From Providencia zhijiangensis (GTDB lineage: Bacteria; Pseudomonadota; Gammaproteobacteria; Enterobacterales; Enterobacteriaceae), in assembly GCF_030315915.2 (NCBI RefSeq), contig NZ_CP135990.1, positions 2,232,001 to 2,296,000 on the forward strand: a stretch of DNA of 64,000 bases. The letters run 5' to 3'. The position numbers were made by a program, and so were the translations under genes. The notes beneath the pieces were generated by a model. The model was given only the letters and a program-made list of their open reading frames with translations, was not told the origin of the DNA and searched no databases. Shown one piece after another: positions 48,292 through 59,882 of this stretch (its first letter is position 1; every line of letters starts with the position of its first letter).

Positions 48292-48942
48292 ATGAATAAC
48301 CTAAATGTCATTGTTGCCGATGATCATCCTATTGTTCTTTTCGGTATCAGAAAGTCGCTTGAACAGATTGAATGGGTAAACATCGTCGGTGAATTTGAAG
48401 ATTCTACTTCTTTAATTAATAACTTAGCGCGCCTGAATGCAGACGTTCTGGTTACTGATTTGTCTATGCCTGGCGATAAATACGGCGATGGTATTACATT
48501 AATTAAATACATTAAGCGTCACTACCCTGACTTATCGATTATTGTCCTCACTATGAACAATAATCCGGCGATCTTAAGCGCTATTCTTGAGCTTGATATT
48601 GAAGGTATCGTACTAAAACAAGGTGCGCCTGCTGACTTACCAAAAGCACTAGCCGCCTTACAAAAAGGGAAGAAATTTACCCCTGAAAGCGTCAGTAAAT
48701 TGCTTGAAAAAGTGAATGCGAGTGGCTATGGCGATAAACGTTTATCACCAAAAGAAAGTGAAGTTCTACGCTTATTTGCTGAAGGCTTCTTAGTCACTGA
48801 AATTGCTAAAAAACTGAATCGCAGCATCAAAACCATTAGTAGCCAGAAGAAATCGGCGATGTTAAAACTGGGTGTTGAAAATGATATCGCACTGCTGAAT
48901 TACCTTTCATCAGTCAGTATCGACAACACTCCTTCTGAATAA
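48292..48942 (+). CDS. rcsB: Rcs response regulator RcsB
   Basis: This 216-aa NarL/FixJ-type regulator has a receiver domain with Asp56 (DVLVTDLSMPG) and a LuxR-type helix-turn-helix (LSPKESEVLRLFAEGFLVTE, then NRSIKTISSQKKSAML). It controls capsule, motility and envelope-stress genes, alone or with RcsA-type partners. The length equals E. coli RcsB. It is coupled to rcsD (1-bp gap) and faces convergent rcsC. Confidence 0.97.
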   Translation: MNNLNVIVADDHPIVLFGIRKSLEQIEWVNIVGEFEDSTSLINNLARLNADVLVTDLSMPGDKYGDGITLIKYIKRHYPDLSIIVLTMNNNPAILSAILELDIEGIVLKQGAPADLPKALAALQKGKKFTPESVSKLLEKVNASGYGDKRLSPKESEVLRLFAEGFLVTEIAKKLNRSIKTISSQKKSAMLKLGVENDIALLNYLSSVSIDNTPSE

Positions 48943-48963
48943 CCGTTTTTTTGCGCTAAAATA

Positions 48964-48991
48964 GAAGCCCGTTATAGGGCTTTTATTTTTT
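48964..48991. terminator. Terminator between rcsB and rcsC
   Basis: The stem AAGCCC / GGGCTT with a 6-base loop is followed by TTATTTTTT on the plus strand. It lies in the short gap between convergent rcsB and rcsC. Confidence 0.82.
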
Positions 48992-49023
48992 CTATTCAAT
49001 AGATTAGCTATTTAACCAGTGAG

Positions 49024-51876
49024 TCATTCACTGGGTTTAACATACTTCACCAGCGATTCACGTAGCACGCTAATCGATGTAGGCTTCGAGAGACAATCAT
49101 CCATGCCAGCATCGAGACAACGCTGCTTCTCTTCCGCCATGGCATTTGCCGTTAACGCCACAATCGGCTGCTTAAAGCCTTGTTCTCGCAACGTGCGCGC
49201 CAATTGATAACCGTCCATATTAGGCATATTCACATCAGAGAGGACGATATCTGCATGATTATGCTCAAGGAATTTCAGCGCATCTAATCCATCGACAGCT
49301 GTACTGGTCATAAAGCCAATGCTTGCCAACTGTTCTGTCAATAGCATCCGGTTAATAGGATGGTCATCAACAATCAAGACTTTAAACATATTCAAATCTG
49401 CATCGGCACCTTCGAGATCGTGACTTTCTAAACTCTCTTTACTGCCTTGAGCCAGCTTAACAATGATTTTATCAATCAACATTGGCAACTTATCGAGCTG
49501 ATAAGTGTTATAAAGCCAATTATTTGGTTGAGTTTCAAATAATTCACCTGAATATAAACTACTGAGTTTGAGTAAGTTTCTATTCTGTAAGACAACACTT
49601 TCTTGGCTATCCGTGATCAACAAGTCATACGTCTCATTGATATCAATGGATGAGCCCGTCACCACATTAAAATCATGGTGTTCGAGCAATCTTACAAGAA
49701 AATCAATTAAGAATGCATTTTGTCCCGTTACGGCTATACGGTAATTTTTTCGGTACTCAGGAATAGCGGGTTCTAAATATTGCTGGCCGTATAGTGGAAT
49801 GCGGATCGTAAACGTACTTCCCAGCCCCGCTTGAGAATCCACTCCAATGTCACCATCCATCAAGTTGATGAGTTTCTCGCAAATAGCGAGCCCTAACCCT
49901 GTTCCTTTGTGCCCATTATTTTGATCGTAAACTTGGAAGAAGGGATCAAATAATTGCATAACCACTGCTGGGGTCATTCCAATCCCAGAATCTTTGATCT
50001 CAATTTTTAAATAATTTTCATCTTTCCAAATATGCAACATCACAAAGCCCGAGTCCGTGAACTTTATGCTGTTATTCACAATATTGGAGATAACCTGTTG
50101 TAGACGCACTGGGTCGCTAAGCATCAGGTCTGGAATGTTAGGCTCAATATAAGAGTAAAGCGACACTTGTTTTTTAGTCGCCAAAGGCACGTAATTAGCA
50201 AGGACATAAGCAAATACATTGCGGCAATTGAATAATTTATTTTCTATTTTCAATTGCTTGGATTCAATTTTGGAGAAATCCAAAATATCACTGATAATCT
50301 GCAATAGCAACGATGACGAGTTATCCATCGTAGAAACTAAGCGAAGCGCTTTATCTGATAAATCATACCGTTGCAATAACTCAATATTACCGATGATCCC
50401 ATACAGCGGTGTTCTTAATTCATGGCTCACCGTGGCTAAGAACATCGATTTCGCTTGGTTCGCCTGCTCCGCTGCATCTGCAACGTCCTGCAATGATTTT
50501 TCCATCTGCACACGAATACTAATATCGATCAATACGCAGATAGCTACATCTTCATTTTGGTAACGTGAATTCACAAAACTAATCTGTAGATGAGTGCCAT
50601 TCGTTGCAACAACATCAATATAGTTGCTGGATTTTTGGCGAATAATCATCAAGATACGTTGTTTATCATCTTCACTCAGCAAGCGAAAATAGTTATGTGC
50701 AAGCTCATTACTCAGAATATTGCCGCCATCACTTAGCCTTAGAATAATGATCCCAACAGGGGCTGATGCCACAATTTTATGGTTAAACTGTTCATGCTCT
50801 TCAAGACGAATCGCCGTATTGGCCGCTGGCTCTAGCATTCGTCTTTCTAGCAACCAAATTAAAAAGAAAATTAACGTACCAGATAAAATATTAATTAATA
50901 TTGCATAAATTATTGATGTTTTTAAGTTATCGATTAAATACGATGTCTGGATTGAATAAATAACTGTTAGCTGCGAAGGCGCTAAGCGCTTCTTAAAAAA
51001 CAGCTGAGTATAATCAGAGTTAAAACCGAAATAATTTATCTCTCCAGATGTCAGCAATGGTGAATTTTTAATATTCGTATCTGATGAAGTATAGAGAACA
51101 GGTTGATTTGATGAGTTAATTAATGTGATTTCAACGGCCGGATTATTGCGTAAATTAAACTGATTTAAGTTGATCGCACGCTCAATCCCAATAAAACCAA
51201 CAATTAAGCTTTTCTCATAAATAGGGATCATCAAATAGAGTTGACCATTTGATGGTTGAGCGCTGTGAGTAATGGTATATAAATTACGCTCTTGCCCCTG
51301 CTGCCTTAGCTGCTTGTAGATCCGCGCATTGTCATAGACCACTTTCTTTAACGTATCAATATCAGAAACAGCAGCGCGAATTGAATAATCCATCATGCAA
51401 TAACTGCCTGTTCCAAAGACAAATACGTGATTTAAGCCTTGGGGTACCGCAATGCTATCTTTCCAGAAAATATTAAGTTGTTCAAAAGCAGAAAGGTAGT
51501 TCTGAGTTCGCTGCTTAAATACATCACAATCTGCCGATGGCATGAGTGGGTATAGCGAGTACGACGTGGATGTGGGTAAAGTGATATCTTCTTGTTGAAT
51601 ACCCACTTTTTGTTGATGTTCTTCGTCTTTGAGCCGTTGCTGCTCTGTCATGGAATGGATCAGGCGAAGAGTAGCATTTGACTGCTGAATGTAAACTTGC
51701 AGGTTTTCATAACCAGAATGGAATTGCTGGCGCAGATCAGATTTATGCTCATTAAACTGGGTATAAAGGAAAAACAGAGTGATGAAAAGCCCCATTCCCC
51801 ATAGCATAACGCCTAGGACACGAAAAAGATCTCTAGATAATCTGAGGGATGTTTTAAACGAGGGTAAATATCTCAA
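49024..51876 (-). CDS. rcsC: Rcs hybrid sensor kinase RcsC
   Basis: This 950-aa hybrid kinase is the same size as in E. coli (949). TM1 is near the start (LFRVLGVMLWGMGLFITLFF), followed by a periplasmic domain of about 290 residues. TM2 is TSIIYAILINILSGTLIFFL, then a PAS-like region. The HisKA H-box is FLATVSHELRTPLYGIIG and the ATPase boxes include DSGIGMTP and GTGLGLAICEKL. An RcsC-specific ABL domain and a C-terminal receiver with Asp in DIVLSDVNMPNMDGYQLA complete it. It feeds RcsD and RcsB, encoded convergently. Confidence 0.96.
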   Translation of the reverse strand: MRYLPSFKTSLRLSRDLFRVLGVMLWGMGLFITLFFLYTQFNEHKSDLRQQFHSGYENLQVYIQQSNATLRLIHSMTEQQRLKDEEHQQKVGIQQEDITLPTSTSYSLYPLMPSADCDVFKQRTQNYLSAFEQLNIFWKDSIAVPQGLNHVFVFGTGSYCMMDYSIRAAVSDIDTLKKVVYDNARIYKQLRQQGQERNLYTITHSAQPSNGQLYLMIPIYEKSLIVGFIGIERAINLNQFNLRNNPAVEITLINSSNQPVLYTSSDTNIKNSPLLTSGEINYFGFNSDYTQLFFKKRLAPSQLTVIYSIQTSYLIDNLKTSIIYAILINILSGTLIFFLIWLLERRMLEPAANTAIRLEEHEQFNHKIVASAPVGIIILRLSDGGNILSNELAHNYFRLLSEDDKQRILMIIRQKSSNYIDVVATNGTHLQISFVNSRYQNEDVAICVLIDISIRVQMEKSLQDVADAAEQANQAKSMFLATVSHELRTPLYGIIGNIELLQRYDLSDKALRLVSTMDNSSSLLLQIISDILDFSKIESKQLKIENKLFNCRNVFAYVLANYVPLATKKQVSLYSYIEPNIPDLMLSDPVRLQQVISNIVNNSIKFTDSGFVMLHIWKDENYLKIEIKDSGIGMTPAVVMQLFDPFFQVYDQNNGHKGTGLGLAICEKLINLMDGDIGVDSQAGLGSTFTIRIPLYGQQYLEPAIPEYRKNYRIAVTGQNAFLIDFLVRLLEHHDFNVVTGSSIDINETYDLLITDSQESVVLQNRNLLKLSSLYSGELFETQPNNWLYNTYQLDKLPMLIDKIIVKLAQGSKESLESHDLEGADADLNMFKVLIVDDHPINRMLLTEQLASIGFMTSTAVDGLDALKFLEHNHADIVLSDVNMPNMDGYQLARTLREQGFKQPIVALTANAMAEEKQRCLDAGMDDCLSKPTSISVLRESLVKYVKPSE

Positions 51877-51979
51877 TCCGTTACCTACAAGTACATTATC
51901 ACTATTACTGAGTATACTCGATTAACTCAATGAAAAGCGACAACCAATAACTTCCATGTATATTGCTAGTGTAAAGATA

Positions 51980-52007
51980 CAAAAACGGGCGGATAATCCG
52001 CCCGTTT
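51980..52007 (-). terminator. Terminator of gyrA
   Basis: An 11-bp stem AAACGGGCGGA / TCCGCCCGTTT with a 3-base loop runs into T5 on the minus strand, 17 bp after the gyrA stop. Confidence 0.9.
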
Positions 52008-52023
52008 CATTGATGAATGAGAC

Positions 52024-54627
52024 TTACTCTTCGGTATCTGCATCCGTTTGTGCTTCGCCGTCGACATCAATACCCTCTTCATCGGTATTCTCATCGTCTT
52101 CAGTTTCAGCAACACGTTGTAAACCAACAACTTTTTCATCTTCAGCAGTACGAATCAACGTCACACCTTGAGTATTACGCCCAACGACGCTAACTTCAGA
52201 AACGCGGGTACGAACCAGAGTCCCTGCATCCGTAATCATCATAATTTGGTCGGTATCCTCAACTTGGATAGCGCCAACAACTTGACCATTACGCTCGCTC
52301 ACCTTAATGGAGATAACCCCTTGAGTTGCACGAGATTTTGTTGGGTACTCGGCTTCTTCAGTACGTTTACCAAAGCCGTTTTCAGTCACAGTCAGAATAT
52401 GGCCTTCACCACGAGGAATAATTAAAGAAACAACTTTATCGTCGTCCATTAATTTAATACCGCGAACACCTGTCGCTGTACGTCCCATCGCACGAACCGC
52501 ATCTTCTGCAAAGCGCACCACTTTACCTTGCGCAGAGAACAGCATGACTTCATTGCTACCGTTGGTTAAATCAACACCAATCAGTTCATCGCCTTCGTTC
52601 AAGTTTACGGCAATAATACCGGCACTTCTTGGGCGACTGAAATCTTGCAGAGGGGTTTTCTTCACAGTACCGCTCGCGGTCGCCATAAAGACATAATAGC
52701 CCTCTTCGTATTCACGCACTGGTAAAATCGCGGTGATACGTTCATCTTGCTCAAGTGGCAGTAAGTTCACAATTGGACGTCCACGAGCACCACGGCTAGC
52801 TTCAGGCAATTGATAGACTTTCATCCAATATAAGCGACCACGACTTGAGAAACATAAGATAGTATCGTGGGTATTCGCCACCAGCAGACGCTCAATAAAG
52901 TCTTCTTCTTTAATACGCGCTGCAGATTTACCTTTACCACCACGGCGCTGTGCTTCGTAGTCAGACAATGGCTGATACTTCACATAACCTTGGTGAGATA
53001 GCGTTACCACCACGTCTTCTTGGTTGATCAAATCTTCGATATTGATATCTGCGGTATTTTCAGTGATCTCAGTACGACGTGGGTCGTTATAAGCATCACG
53101 AATCGCTTCTAACTCTTCACGAATAACTTCCATTAAACGCTCAGGGCTACGCAGGATAAACAGTAATTCTTCGATTTGTTTCAGAAGTTCACGATACTCT
53201 TCCAGCAGCTTTTCATGCTCAAGACCGGTTAATTTCTGTAAACGCAGATCCAAAATTGCTTGTGCTTGCTGTTCAGTCAGGAAATATTGGCCTTCATGAA
53301 CACCATATTGCGGCTCTAACCACTCAGGACGCGCTGCATCATCACCCGCACGTTCCAGCATTGCAGCAACATTACCCAGAGCCCAAGAACGGGCAATCAG
53401 CCCAGCTTTTGCTTCTGCGGGTGTTGGTGCTTTACGGATCAATTCGATAATTGGATCGATATTCGCCAGTGCCACCGCCAACGCTTCAAGGATGTGCGCA
53501 CGGTCACGGGCTTTACGCAGTTCGAAAATAGTACGACGTGTAACAACTTCACGACGATGGCGAACAAACGCGGCAATAATATCTTTCAGGTTCAAGATTT
53601 TTGGTTGACCCTGATGCAGTGCCACCATGTTGATACCGAAAGAAACTTGCAGTTGAGTCAGTGAATACAGGTTATTGAGCACCACTTCGCCAACGGCATC
53701 GCGCTTAATTTCAATAACAATGCGCATACCGTCTTTATCAGACTCATCACGCAGTGCACTAATACCTTCAACGCGTTTTTCTTTAACTAATTCCGCAATT
53801 TTTTCAATCAAGCGTGCTTTGTTCACTTGATACGGAATTTCGTTGACGATAATGGTTTCACGGCCATTTTTCTCATCAACTTCGACCTCGGCACGCGCAC
53901 GAATGTACACTTTACCGCGACCGGTACGATACGCATCGATAATACCACGACGGCCATTGATAATAGCGGCGGTCGGGAAATCTGGGCCTGGGATGTGTTC
54001 CATCAAGCCTTCGATACTAATATCTTCGTCTTCTATATAAGCTAAGCAACCATTAATCACTTCCCCTAAGTTGTGCGGAGGAATGTTAGTGGCCATCCCG
54101 ACAGCAATCCCTGAAGAACCATTGACCAAAAGGTTAGGTATCTTCGTTGGCATCACTTCTGGGATTTGCTCTGTACCATCATAGTTAGGAACAAAGTCTA
54201 CGGTTTCTTTTTCTAAATCAGCCAGCATTTCATGGGCAATTTTCGCCATACGGATTTCCGTATAACGCATTGCAGCGGCGGAGTCTCCGTCAACTGAACC
54301 AAAGTTCCCCTGACCATCTACCAGCATGTAGCGCATAGAGAAAGGCTGCGCGAGACGGACGATGGTCTCATAAACGGCGCTGTCTCCATGTGGATGGTAT
54401 TTACCGATGACGTCCCCGACGATACGGGCAGACTTTTTATAGGGTTTATTCCAATCATTTCCCAGTACATTCATCGCGAATAACACTCGGCGGTGTACTG
54501 GCTTCAGTCCATCTCGAACATCTGGAAGTGCACGACCGACGATAACGGACATTGCATAATCCAAATAGGAACTTTTCAGTTCTTCTTCGATATTGACTGG
54601 GGTGATTTCTCTGGCAATCTCGCTCAT
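52024..54627 (-). CDS. gyrA: DNA gyrase subunit A
   Basis: This 867-aa subunit cuts and rejoins DNA in the A2B2 gyrase. I chose the ATG at 54627 ([20 protein letters not shown]), which matches the conserved GyrA start. Upstream in-frame starts would add up to 17 atypical residues. The catalytic Tyr is Y122 (AAMRYTEI). In the quinolone region the sequence is [11 protein letters not shown], with Ser83 and Glu87. The C-terminal pinwheel with GyrA-box-like QRRGGKGK and an acidic tail ([20 protein letters not shown]) is present. The ribosome site is GAGGGA. Confidence 0.98.
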   Translation of the reverse strand: MSEIAREITPVNIEEELKSSYLDYAMSVIVGRALPDVRDGLKPVHRRVLFAMNVLGNDWNKPYKKSARIVGDVIGKYHPHGDSAVYETIVRLAQPFSMRYMLVDGQGNFGSVDGDSAAAMRYTEIRMAKIAHEMLADLEKETVDFVPNYDGTEQIPEVMPTKIPNLLVNGSSGIAVGMATNIPPHNLGEVINGCLAYIEDEDISIEGLMEHIPGPDFPTAAIINGRRGIIDAYRTGRGKVYIRARAEVEVDEKNGRETIIVNEIPYQVNKARLIEKIAELVKEKRVEGISALRDESDKDGMRIVIEIKRDAVGEVVLNNLYSLTQLQVSFGINMVALHQGQPKILNLKDIIAAFVRHRREVVTRRTIFELRKARDRAHILEALAVALANIDPIIELIRKAPTPAEAKAGLIARSWALGNVAAMLERAGDDAARPEWLEPQYGVHEGQYFLTEQQAQAILDLRLQKLTGLEHEKLLEEYRELLKQIEELLFILRSPERLMEVIREELEAIRDAYNDPRRTEITENTADINIEDLINQEDVVVTLSHQGYVKYQPLSDYEAQRRGGKGKSAARIKEEDFIERLLVANTHDTILCFSSRGRLYWMKVYQLPEASRGARGRPIVNLLPLEQDERITAILPVREYEEGYYVFMATASGTVKKTPLQDFSRPRSAGIIAVNLNEGDELIGVDLTNGSNEVMLFSAQGKVVRFAEDAVRAMGRTATGVRGIKLMDDDKVVSLIIPRGEGHILTVTENGFGKRTEEAEYPTKSRATQGVISIKVSERNGQVVGAIQVEDTDQIMMITDAGTLVRTRVSEVSVVGRNTQGVTLIRTAEDEKVVGLQRVAETEDDENTDEEGIDVDGEAQTDADTEE

Positions 54628-54956
54628 GGAACCACTGTCCCTCATAACTTCAGATTCAAAGAGTAAACTATACCACAACTCCCTTATTTAATTAAGAGAT
54701 AAGAGAAGTGAGTATTTGTCTTTCAAGCTATGTATAATAGCGGAAAAATGCGCTTATGTGTCCGAATCTTGTAGATTTTCAAGCAATAGTCTCTCAAGGA
54801 TTTTCATATTTGGTCCATAATCCCAATAAATTAACTCACGGGCGACTATCGTCCCATTACGAATTCCAACCTATTTTTGCATTTTGCAAAATAAATATAG
54901 TCCAATAGGTAAAAATAAGTAATGCGAGGATAGAAATAGATATAGGAGTTCCTCAG

Positions 54957-55679
54957 ATGAATGACACCCAAGACCAAACGTACCTAAACGTCGACAAACA
55001 AGAAATTGAAAAGTTTGAATCGATAGCGTCACGTTGGTGGGATCTTGAAGGCGAGTTTGCCCCATTACACCGTATTAATCCGCTGCGTTTAGGCTACATC
55101 ATGCAACGTGTAGACGGTATTTTTGGTAAAAAAATCCTCGATGTTGGCTGCGGTGGCGGTATTTTATCTGAAAGCATGGCGCGCGAAGGTGCGGATGTCA
55201 CGGGTTTAGATATGGGCGCAGACCCGTTAATGGTCGCTCGTCTACACTCTCTGGAATCCGGTATTCCTGTAGAATACGTCCAAGAAACCGTCGAGCAACA
55301 TGCGGATAAACACCCTCAGAGCTACGATATCGTGACCTGCATGGAAATGCTTGAACACGTCCCAGATCCAGAATCTGTGGTAAGAGCCTGCGCGAAGTTA
55401 GTTAAGCCTGGCGGACATGTTATTTTTTCCACCATTAATCGCAACAGAAAAGCATGGCTAATGGCTGTCGTGGCAGCGGAATATGTGATGAAAATGGTTC
55501 CGAAAGGCACCCACGATGCCAATAAGTTTATCCGTCCATCCGAATTAATTAGCTGGGTCGATAAAACGCAATTAAAAGAACAACATATGATGGGGCTACA
55601 TTATAATCCAATCACCGATAAATTTTGGTTAGGGCCTAACGTTGATGTGAACTATATGCTGCATACGATCAGCGAATAA
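54957..55679 (+). CDS. ubiG: Ubiquinone biosynthesis O-methyltransferase UbiG
   Basis: This 240-aa class I SAM methyltransferase does both O-methylations of ubiquinone synthesis. SAM motif I is LDVGCGGG at residues 61-68, followed by GLDMG (acidic ribose contact) and the later [13 protein letters not shown]. The length equals E. coli UbiG. It diverges from gyrA, as in other enterobacteria. The TAGGAG ribosome site is well placed. Confidence 0.97.
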   Translation: MNDTQDQTYLNVDKQEIEKFESIASRWWDLEGEFAPLHRINPLRLGYIMQRVDGIFGKKILDVGCGGGILSESMAREGADVTGLDMGADPLMVARLHSLESGIPVEYVQETVEQHADKHPQSYDIVTCMEMLEHVPDPESVVRACAKLVKPGGHVIFSTINRNRKAWLMAVVAAEYVMKMVPKGTHDANKFIRPSELISWVDKTQLKEQHMMGLHYNPITDKFWLGPNVDVNYMLHTISE

Positions 55680-55744
55680 ATAGCAAGCGGTACGTTTAAG
55701 AAAACAGCAAACGGTCTCAACTTTACAAAATAATTTTTAGTCGA

Positions 55745-55797
55745 ATGTCGGTAAGTCAATTTTTAGCAACTCCACTTCTCATGCTGCTTACCGACAT
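55745..55797. repeat. 11-bp inverted repeat in the ubiG-nrdA gap
   Basis: ATGTCGGTAAG (55745-55755) and CTTACCGACAT (55787-55797) are exact complements around a 31-base spacer. It could be a terminator or RNA structure after ubiG, though no T-run follows, or an operator pair. Confidence 0.6.
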
Positions 55798-55809
55798 GAT
55801 CAATTTTTC

Positions 55810-55829
55810 TTATCCAGTTGTTATCCACA
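55810..55829 (+). promoter_or_regulatory. DnaA boxes upstream of nrdA
   Basis: TTATCCACA at 55821-55829 is a perfect DnaA box. TTATCCAGT at 55810-55818 matches seven of nine bases. E. coli nrdAB is DnaA-regulated, so the position about 185 bp before nrdA makes sense. Confidence 0.75.
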
Positions 55830-55899
55830 AGAACCATCAAATTTGTACACTTGATAAAATCACACATTAACATTATCTTGTTATTAGATTCTTAACAAA

Positions 55900-55915
55900 C
55901 TACTACATATAGTGG
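55900..55915 (+). promoter_or_regulatory. NrdR-box-like site upstream of nrdA
   Basis: CTACTACATATAGTGG matches the NrdR consensus ACACTATATATAGTGT at 12 of 16 positions. A partner about 30 bp upstream (from 55870) matches only about half the bases, so the pair is tentative. Confidence 0.45.
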
Positions 55916-56014
55916 TCATCACAAATATAATATACAAGTCTCATGATTCTTCATCATGAGCTTTTTTACGTTTGGGAGCCTCTATTTTGTAACTCAACCA
56001 AGGTGTACTTGCTC

Positions 56015-58306
56015 ATGAACCAGAGTCTGTTAGTCACAAAACGTGATGGACATAAAGAACGCATTGACCTCGACAAAATCCATAAAGTTATTACATGGGC
56101 GGCGGAAGGTCTTAGTAACGTATCAGTTTCACAGGTGGAGTTACGTTCTCAGATTCAGTTTTATGATGGGATCAGAACTTCTGATATTCACGAAACGATG
56201 ATTAAAGCCGCTGCTGACTTAATCACCGGTGAAACACCAGATTACCAATACCTTGCTGCACGTTTAGCAATTTTTAACCTGCGCAAAAAAGCCTATGGCC
56301 AATTTGAGCCACCAAAATTATATGCCCACGTAAAACATCTGGTTGAGATGGGTAAATATGATAAGCATTTGCTGGAAGACTACTCTGAAGCAGATTTCGA
56401 GCAAATGGATGGTTTTATTGACCACTGGCGTGATATGAACTTCTCCTACGCAGCTGTTAAGCAGTTGGAAGGGAAATATTTAGTTCAAAACCGTGTCACT
56501 GGTGAAATCTACGAAAGCGCCCAGTTTTTATATATTCTGGTTGCAGCATGCTTGTTTTCTCACTACCCACAAGCAACCCGTTTAGATTACATCCGTCGTT
56601 TCTATGATGCGGTATCAACATTCAAAATTTCTTTACCTACGCCAATTATGGCGGGAGTACGTACACCAACACGCCAATTCAGCTCTTGTGTTCTGATTGA
56701 GTGCGGTGACAGCCTTGATTCTATCAACGCAACCTCAAGTGCTATCGTAAAATATGTGTCTCAGCGTGCCGGTATCGGTATCAACGCGGGTCGCATCCGT
56801 GCACTGGGTAGCCCAATCCGTGGTGGTGAAGCCTTCCACACCGGCTGTATCCCATTCTATAAGCATTTCCAAACTGCGGTGAAATCTTGCTCTCAAGGTG
56901 GCGTACGTGGTGGTGCAGCGACCCTGTTCTACCCTATCTGGCACTTAGAAGTAGAGAGTTTATTAGTCCTGAAAAACAACCGTGGTGTTGAAGGGAACCG
57001 TGTTCGCCATATGGACTACGGTGTGCAGCTCAATAAATTAATGTACGAGCGCCTGATCAAAAACCAAGATATCACCCTGTTCAGCCCATCGGATGTTCCG
57101 GGCTTATATGACGCGTTCTTCGCCGATCAAGACGAATTCGAACGCTTATACGTACAATATGAGCAAGATGAGAAAATCCGTAAATCCAGTGTGAAAGCGG
57201 TAGAATTATTCTCATTAATGATGCAAGAACGTGCTTCCACAGGCCGTATCTATATTCAAAACGTTGACCACTGCAACACCCACAGCCCGTTTGATCCGCA
57301 GGTTGCCCCTGTTCGTCAATCTAACCTGTGTCTGGAAATTGCACTGCCAACTAAACCATTAAATAACGTCAATGACGAAAATGGTGAAATTGCCCTGTGT
57401 ACGCTGTCTGCGTTTAACTTAGGTGCCATTGAAAGCCTCGATGAGTTAGAAGAGCTTGCTATCTTAGCGGTTCGTGCATTAGACGCACTGTTAGACTACC
57501 AAGATTACCCAATCCCTGCTGCGAAGAAAGGCTCCATGGGTCGTCGTACTCTGGGTATTGGTGTGATTAACTACGCTTACTACTTAGCGAAACACGGTGT
57601 TCGTTACTCCGATGGTAGCGCCAACAACCTGACGCACAAAACGTTCGAAGCGATTCAATATTACTTATTGAAAGCCTCAAATGAATTAGCGAAAGAGCAA
57701 GGCGCTTGCCCGTGGTTCAATGAAACCACCTATGCACAAGGCGTGTTACCTATCGACACTTACAAGCGTGAGCTCGATAAATTAACTGACGAACCACTGC
57801 ATTATGATTGGGAAGCTCTGCGCCAAGAGATCAAACAGTATGGTCTGCGCAACTCAACGCTGTCTGCATTAATGCCATCAGAGACCTCGTCTCAGATTTC
57901 GAACGCGACTAATGGTATCGAACCACCACGCGGCTATATCAGCATTAAAGCATCAAAAGACGGTATCCTGCGCCAAGTGGTACCAGATTACGAAAACCTG
58001 AAAGGTGCTTACGAGCTATTATGGCAAATGCCTTCCAATAGCGGCTATTTGCAGTTAGTTGGGATCATGCAGAAGTTTATCGACCAGTCGATTTCTTCGA
58101 ACACAAACTATGACCCAACCCGTTTCCCGAATGGCAAAGTGCCAATGAATCAACTGTTAAAAGATTTATTGTTAGCCTATAAGTTTGGTGTGAAAACACT
58201 TTACTACCACAACACCCGTGATGGTGCTGAAGATGTTCAGGGGGATCTGGAAGAGGTTGTTGAAACCGCAGATTCTGATTGTGAAGGCGGAGCTTGTAAA
58301 ATTTAA
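56015..58306 (+). CDS. nrdA: Class Ia ribonucleotide reductase alpha subunit NrdA
   Basis: This 763-aa catalytic subunit reduces ribonucleoside diphosphates to deoxy forms with NrdB. I chose the ATG at 56015 ([20 protein letters not shown]), where the family starts. An upstream in-frame ATG would add 24 odd residues. It has an ATP-cone at the N-terminus, active-site Cys residues ([14 protein letters not shown], then NLCLEI), the radical-site [13 protein letters not shown] segment and a C-terminal Cys pair ([11 protein letters not shown]). nrdB follows after 11 bp. DnaA and NrdR-like sites lie upstream. Confidence 0.98.
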   Translation: MNQSLLVTKRDGHKERIDLDKIHKVITWAAEGLSNVSVSQVELRSQIQFYDGIRTSDIHETMIKAAADLITGETPDYQYLAARLAIFNLRKKAYGQFEPPKLYAHVKHLVEMGKYDKHLLEDYSEADFEQMDGFIDHWRDMNFSYAAVKQLEGKYLVQNRVTGEIYESAQFLYILVAACLFSHYPQATRLDYIRRFYDAVSTFKISLPTPIMAGVRTPTRQFSSCVLIECGDSLDSINATSSAIVKYVSQRAGIGINAGRIRALGSPIRGGEAFHTGCIPFYKHFQTAVKSCSQGGVRGGAATLFYPIWHLEVESLLVLKNNRGVEGNRVRHMDYGVQLNKLMYERLIKNQDITLFSPSDVPGLYDAFFADQDEFERLYVQYEQDEKIRKSSVKAVELFSLMMQERASTGRIYIQNVDHCNTHSPFDPQVAPVRQSNLCLEIALPTKPLNNVNDENGEIALCTLSAFNLGAIESLDELEELAILAVRALDALLDYQDYPIPAAKKGSMGRRTLGIGVINYAYYLAKHGVRYSDGSANNLTHKTFEAIQYYLLKASNELAKEQGACPWFNETTYAQGVLPIDTYKRELDKLTDEPLHYDWEALRQEIKQYGLRNSTLSALMPSETSSQISNATNGIEPPRGYISIKASKDGILRQVVPDYENLKGAYELLWQMPSNSGYLQLVGIMQKFIDQSISSNTNYDPTRFPNGKVPMNQLLKDLLLAYKFGVKTLYYHNTRDGAEDVQGDLEEVVETADSDCEGGACKI

Positions 58307-58317
58307 TAGGGATGGTT

Positions 58318-59454
58318 ATGTCACATTCATACACGATTTTTTCTCAAAAAAAGAATAACCAGCTGCTGGAGCCGATGTTTTTCGGCCAGCCTGTGAACGT
58401 TGCCCGTTTTGATCAGCAAAAATACCCTATTTTTGAAAAACTGATTGAAAAGCAACTCTCATTCTTCTGGCGCCCAGAAGAAGTTGACGTGGCGCGCGAC
58501 CGTATTGATTACAATGCGCTGCCTGATCATGAGAAACACATTTTTATCAGTAACCTGAAATACCAAACGCTGCTCGACTCTATTCAGGGTCGCAGCCCTA
58601 ACGTGGCATTTTTGCCACTGATTTCAATCCCAGAATTAGAGACTTGGGTTGAAACTTGGTCATTCTCGGAAACTATTCACTCACGTTCATACACGCATAT
58701 TATTCGTAATATTGTGAATGATCCGGCGATTATCTTTGACGATATCGTTGAGAATGAAGAAATTCTGAAGCGTGCAAAAGATATTTCTGAGTACTACGAC
58801 ACGCTGATCGAAATGACCAACTATTATCATATGTTTGGTGAAGGGACGCATACACTGGGAGGTAAACAAGTCACCGTTTCACTGCGTGCACTGAAAAAGC
58901 AACTTTATTTATGCTTAATGAGTGTTAACGCCCTTGAAGCAATTCGTTTCTATGTCAGCTTCGCGTGTTCTTTCGCCTTTGCAGAGCGCGAATTGATGGA
59001 AGGTAATGCAAAAATCATCAAGCTAATTGCTCGCGATGAAGCGCTGCACTTAACAGGGACTCAGCATATGCTGAACCTGTTACGCTCTGGTCAAGACGAT
59101 CCTGAGATGGCAGAGATTGCCGCTGAGTGTGAAGATGAATGCTATCGCCTGTTTGTAGATGCGGCAGAACAAGAAAAAGAGTGGGCTGAATATCTGTTCA
59201 GCGAAGGCTCTATGATTGGTCTGAACAAAGATATTCTGTGCCAGTATGTGGAATATATCACCAACATTCGTATGCAAGCGGTTGGTCTGAAATTACCATT
59301 TGAAGCGCGTTCTAACCCTATTCCATGGATCAACGCATGGTTAGTGTCTGACAACGTTCAAGTGGCGCCACAAGAAGTGGAAGTCAGCTCTTATTTAGTC
59401 GGTCAGATTGACGCTGAAGTTAACACCGATGATTTGAGTGATTTCGAACTGTAA
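58318..59454 (+). CDS. nrdB: Class Ia ribonucleotide reductase beta subunit NrdB
   Basis: This 378-aa radical-generating subunit has a di-iron-tyrosyl site. Iron ligands appear in [15 protein letters not shown], and later in [21 protein letters not shown] chose the ATG at 58318, behind TAGGGA. The in-frame ATG two codons earlier overlaps that ribosome site. The acidic C-terminal tail (DDLSDFEL) that docks on NrdA is present. The length is close to E. coli (376). Confidence 0.97.
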   Translation: MSHSYTIFSQKKNNQLLEPMFFGQPVNVARFDQQKYPIFEKLIEKQLSFFWRPEEVDVARDRIDYNALPDHEKHIFISNLKYQTLLDSIQGRSPNVAFLPLISIPELETWVETWSFSETIHSRSYTHIIRNIVNDPAIIFDDIVENEEILKRAKDISEYYDTLIEMTNYYHMFGEGTHTLGGKQVTVSLRALKKQLYLCLMSVNALEAIRFYVSFACSFAFAERELMEGNAKIIKLIARDEALHLTGTQHMLNLLRSGQDDPEMAEIAAECEDECYRLFVDAAEQEKEWAEYLFSEGSMIGLNKDILCQYVEYITNIRMQAVGLKLPFEARSNPIPWINAWLVSDNVQVAPQEVEVSSYLVGQIDAEVNTDDLSDFEL

Positions 59455-59456
59455 TT

Positions 59457-59720
59457 ATGGCAAGTCATAAAATCACCCTGCGTCTTACGCAGGGTGTGCA
59501 AATCCCCTACCACACCGACGTTCACACCAGTTTATTGGACGCCCTTGAAGATAGCCGAGTGCCTGTCGAATACCAATGCCGAGAAGGCTACTGTGGCTCT
59601 TGCCGCGTAACATTATTAAAGGGAAAGGTTGGATATAAACAGAAGCCTTTGGCCTTTGTTCAAGAGGGTGAAATTCTGCCCTGCTGTTGTCACCCGCTAT
59701 CCGATATTGAAATCGAGTAG
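59457..59720 (+). CDS. yfaE: 2Fe-2S ferredoxin YfaE
   Basis: This 87-aa plant-type ferredoxin has the Cys pattern CREGYCGSC and a later Cys in PCCCHPL. In E. coli YfaE maintains the NrdB diferric-tyrosyl cofactor. It starts 2 bp after nrdB, so it belongs to the same operon. An ERIC-like palindrome follows the stop after about 36 bp and may end the message. Confidence 0.95.
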   Translation: MASHKITLRLTQGVQIPYHTDVHTSLLDALEDSRVPVEYQCREGYCGSCRVTLLKGKVGYKQKPLAFVQEGEILPCCCHPLSDIEIE

Positions 59721-59755
59721 CGACGTTAGTAACACTGTATATCTAACCATAATAT

Positions 59756-59881
59756 AATACCCAAAATAATTCGAGTTGCAGGTAGGCAGCAAACGAAAAT
59801 AGTCGGGGAGCATACACAAGTATGTGACCCGACTAGCTGAGTGCAGCTAACACCCCTGCAATTTGAAGTATGAAGGGTATT
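59756..59881. repeat. ERIC-like palindromic element, copy 1
   Basis: This imperfect palindrome of 126 bp has outer arms AATACCC / GGGTATT and inner arms GTTGCAGG / CCTGCAAT. Its centre, GGGGAGCATACACAAGTATG, resembles the ERIC core. Full-length ERIC is about 127 bp. It lies between yfaE and dcuB and ends 1 bp before the dcuB stop codon. A homologous copy lies at 62981-63105. Confidence 0.8.
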
Positions 59882-59882
59882 T

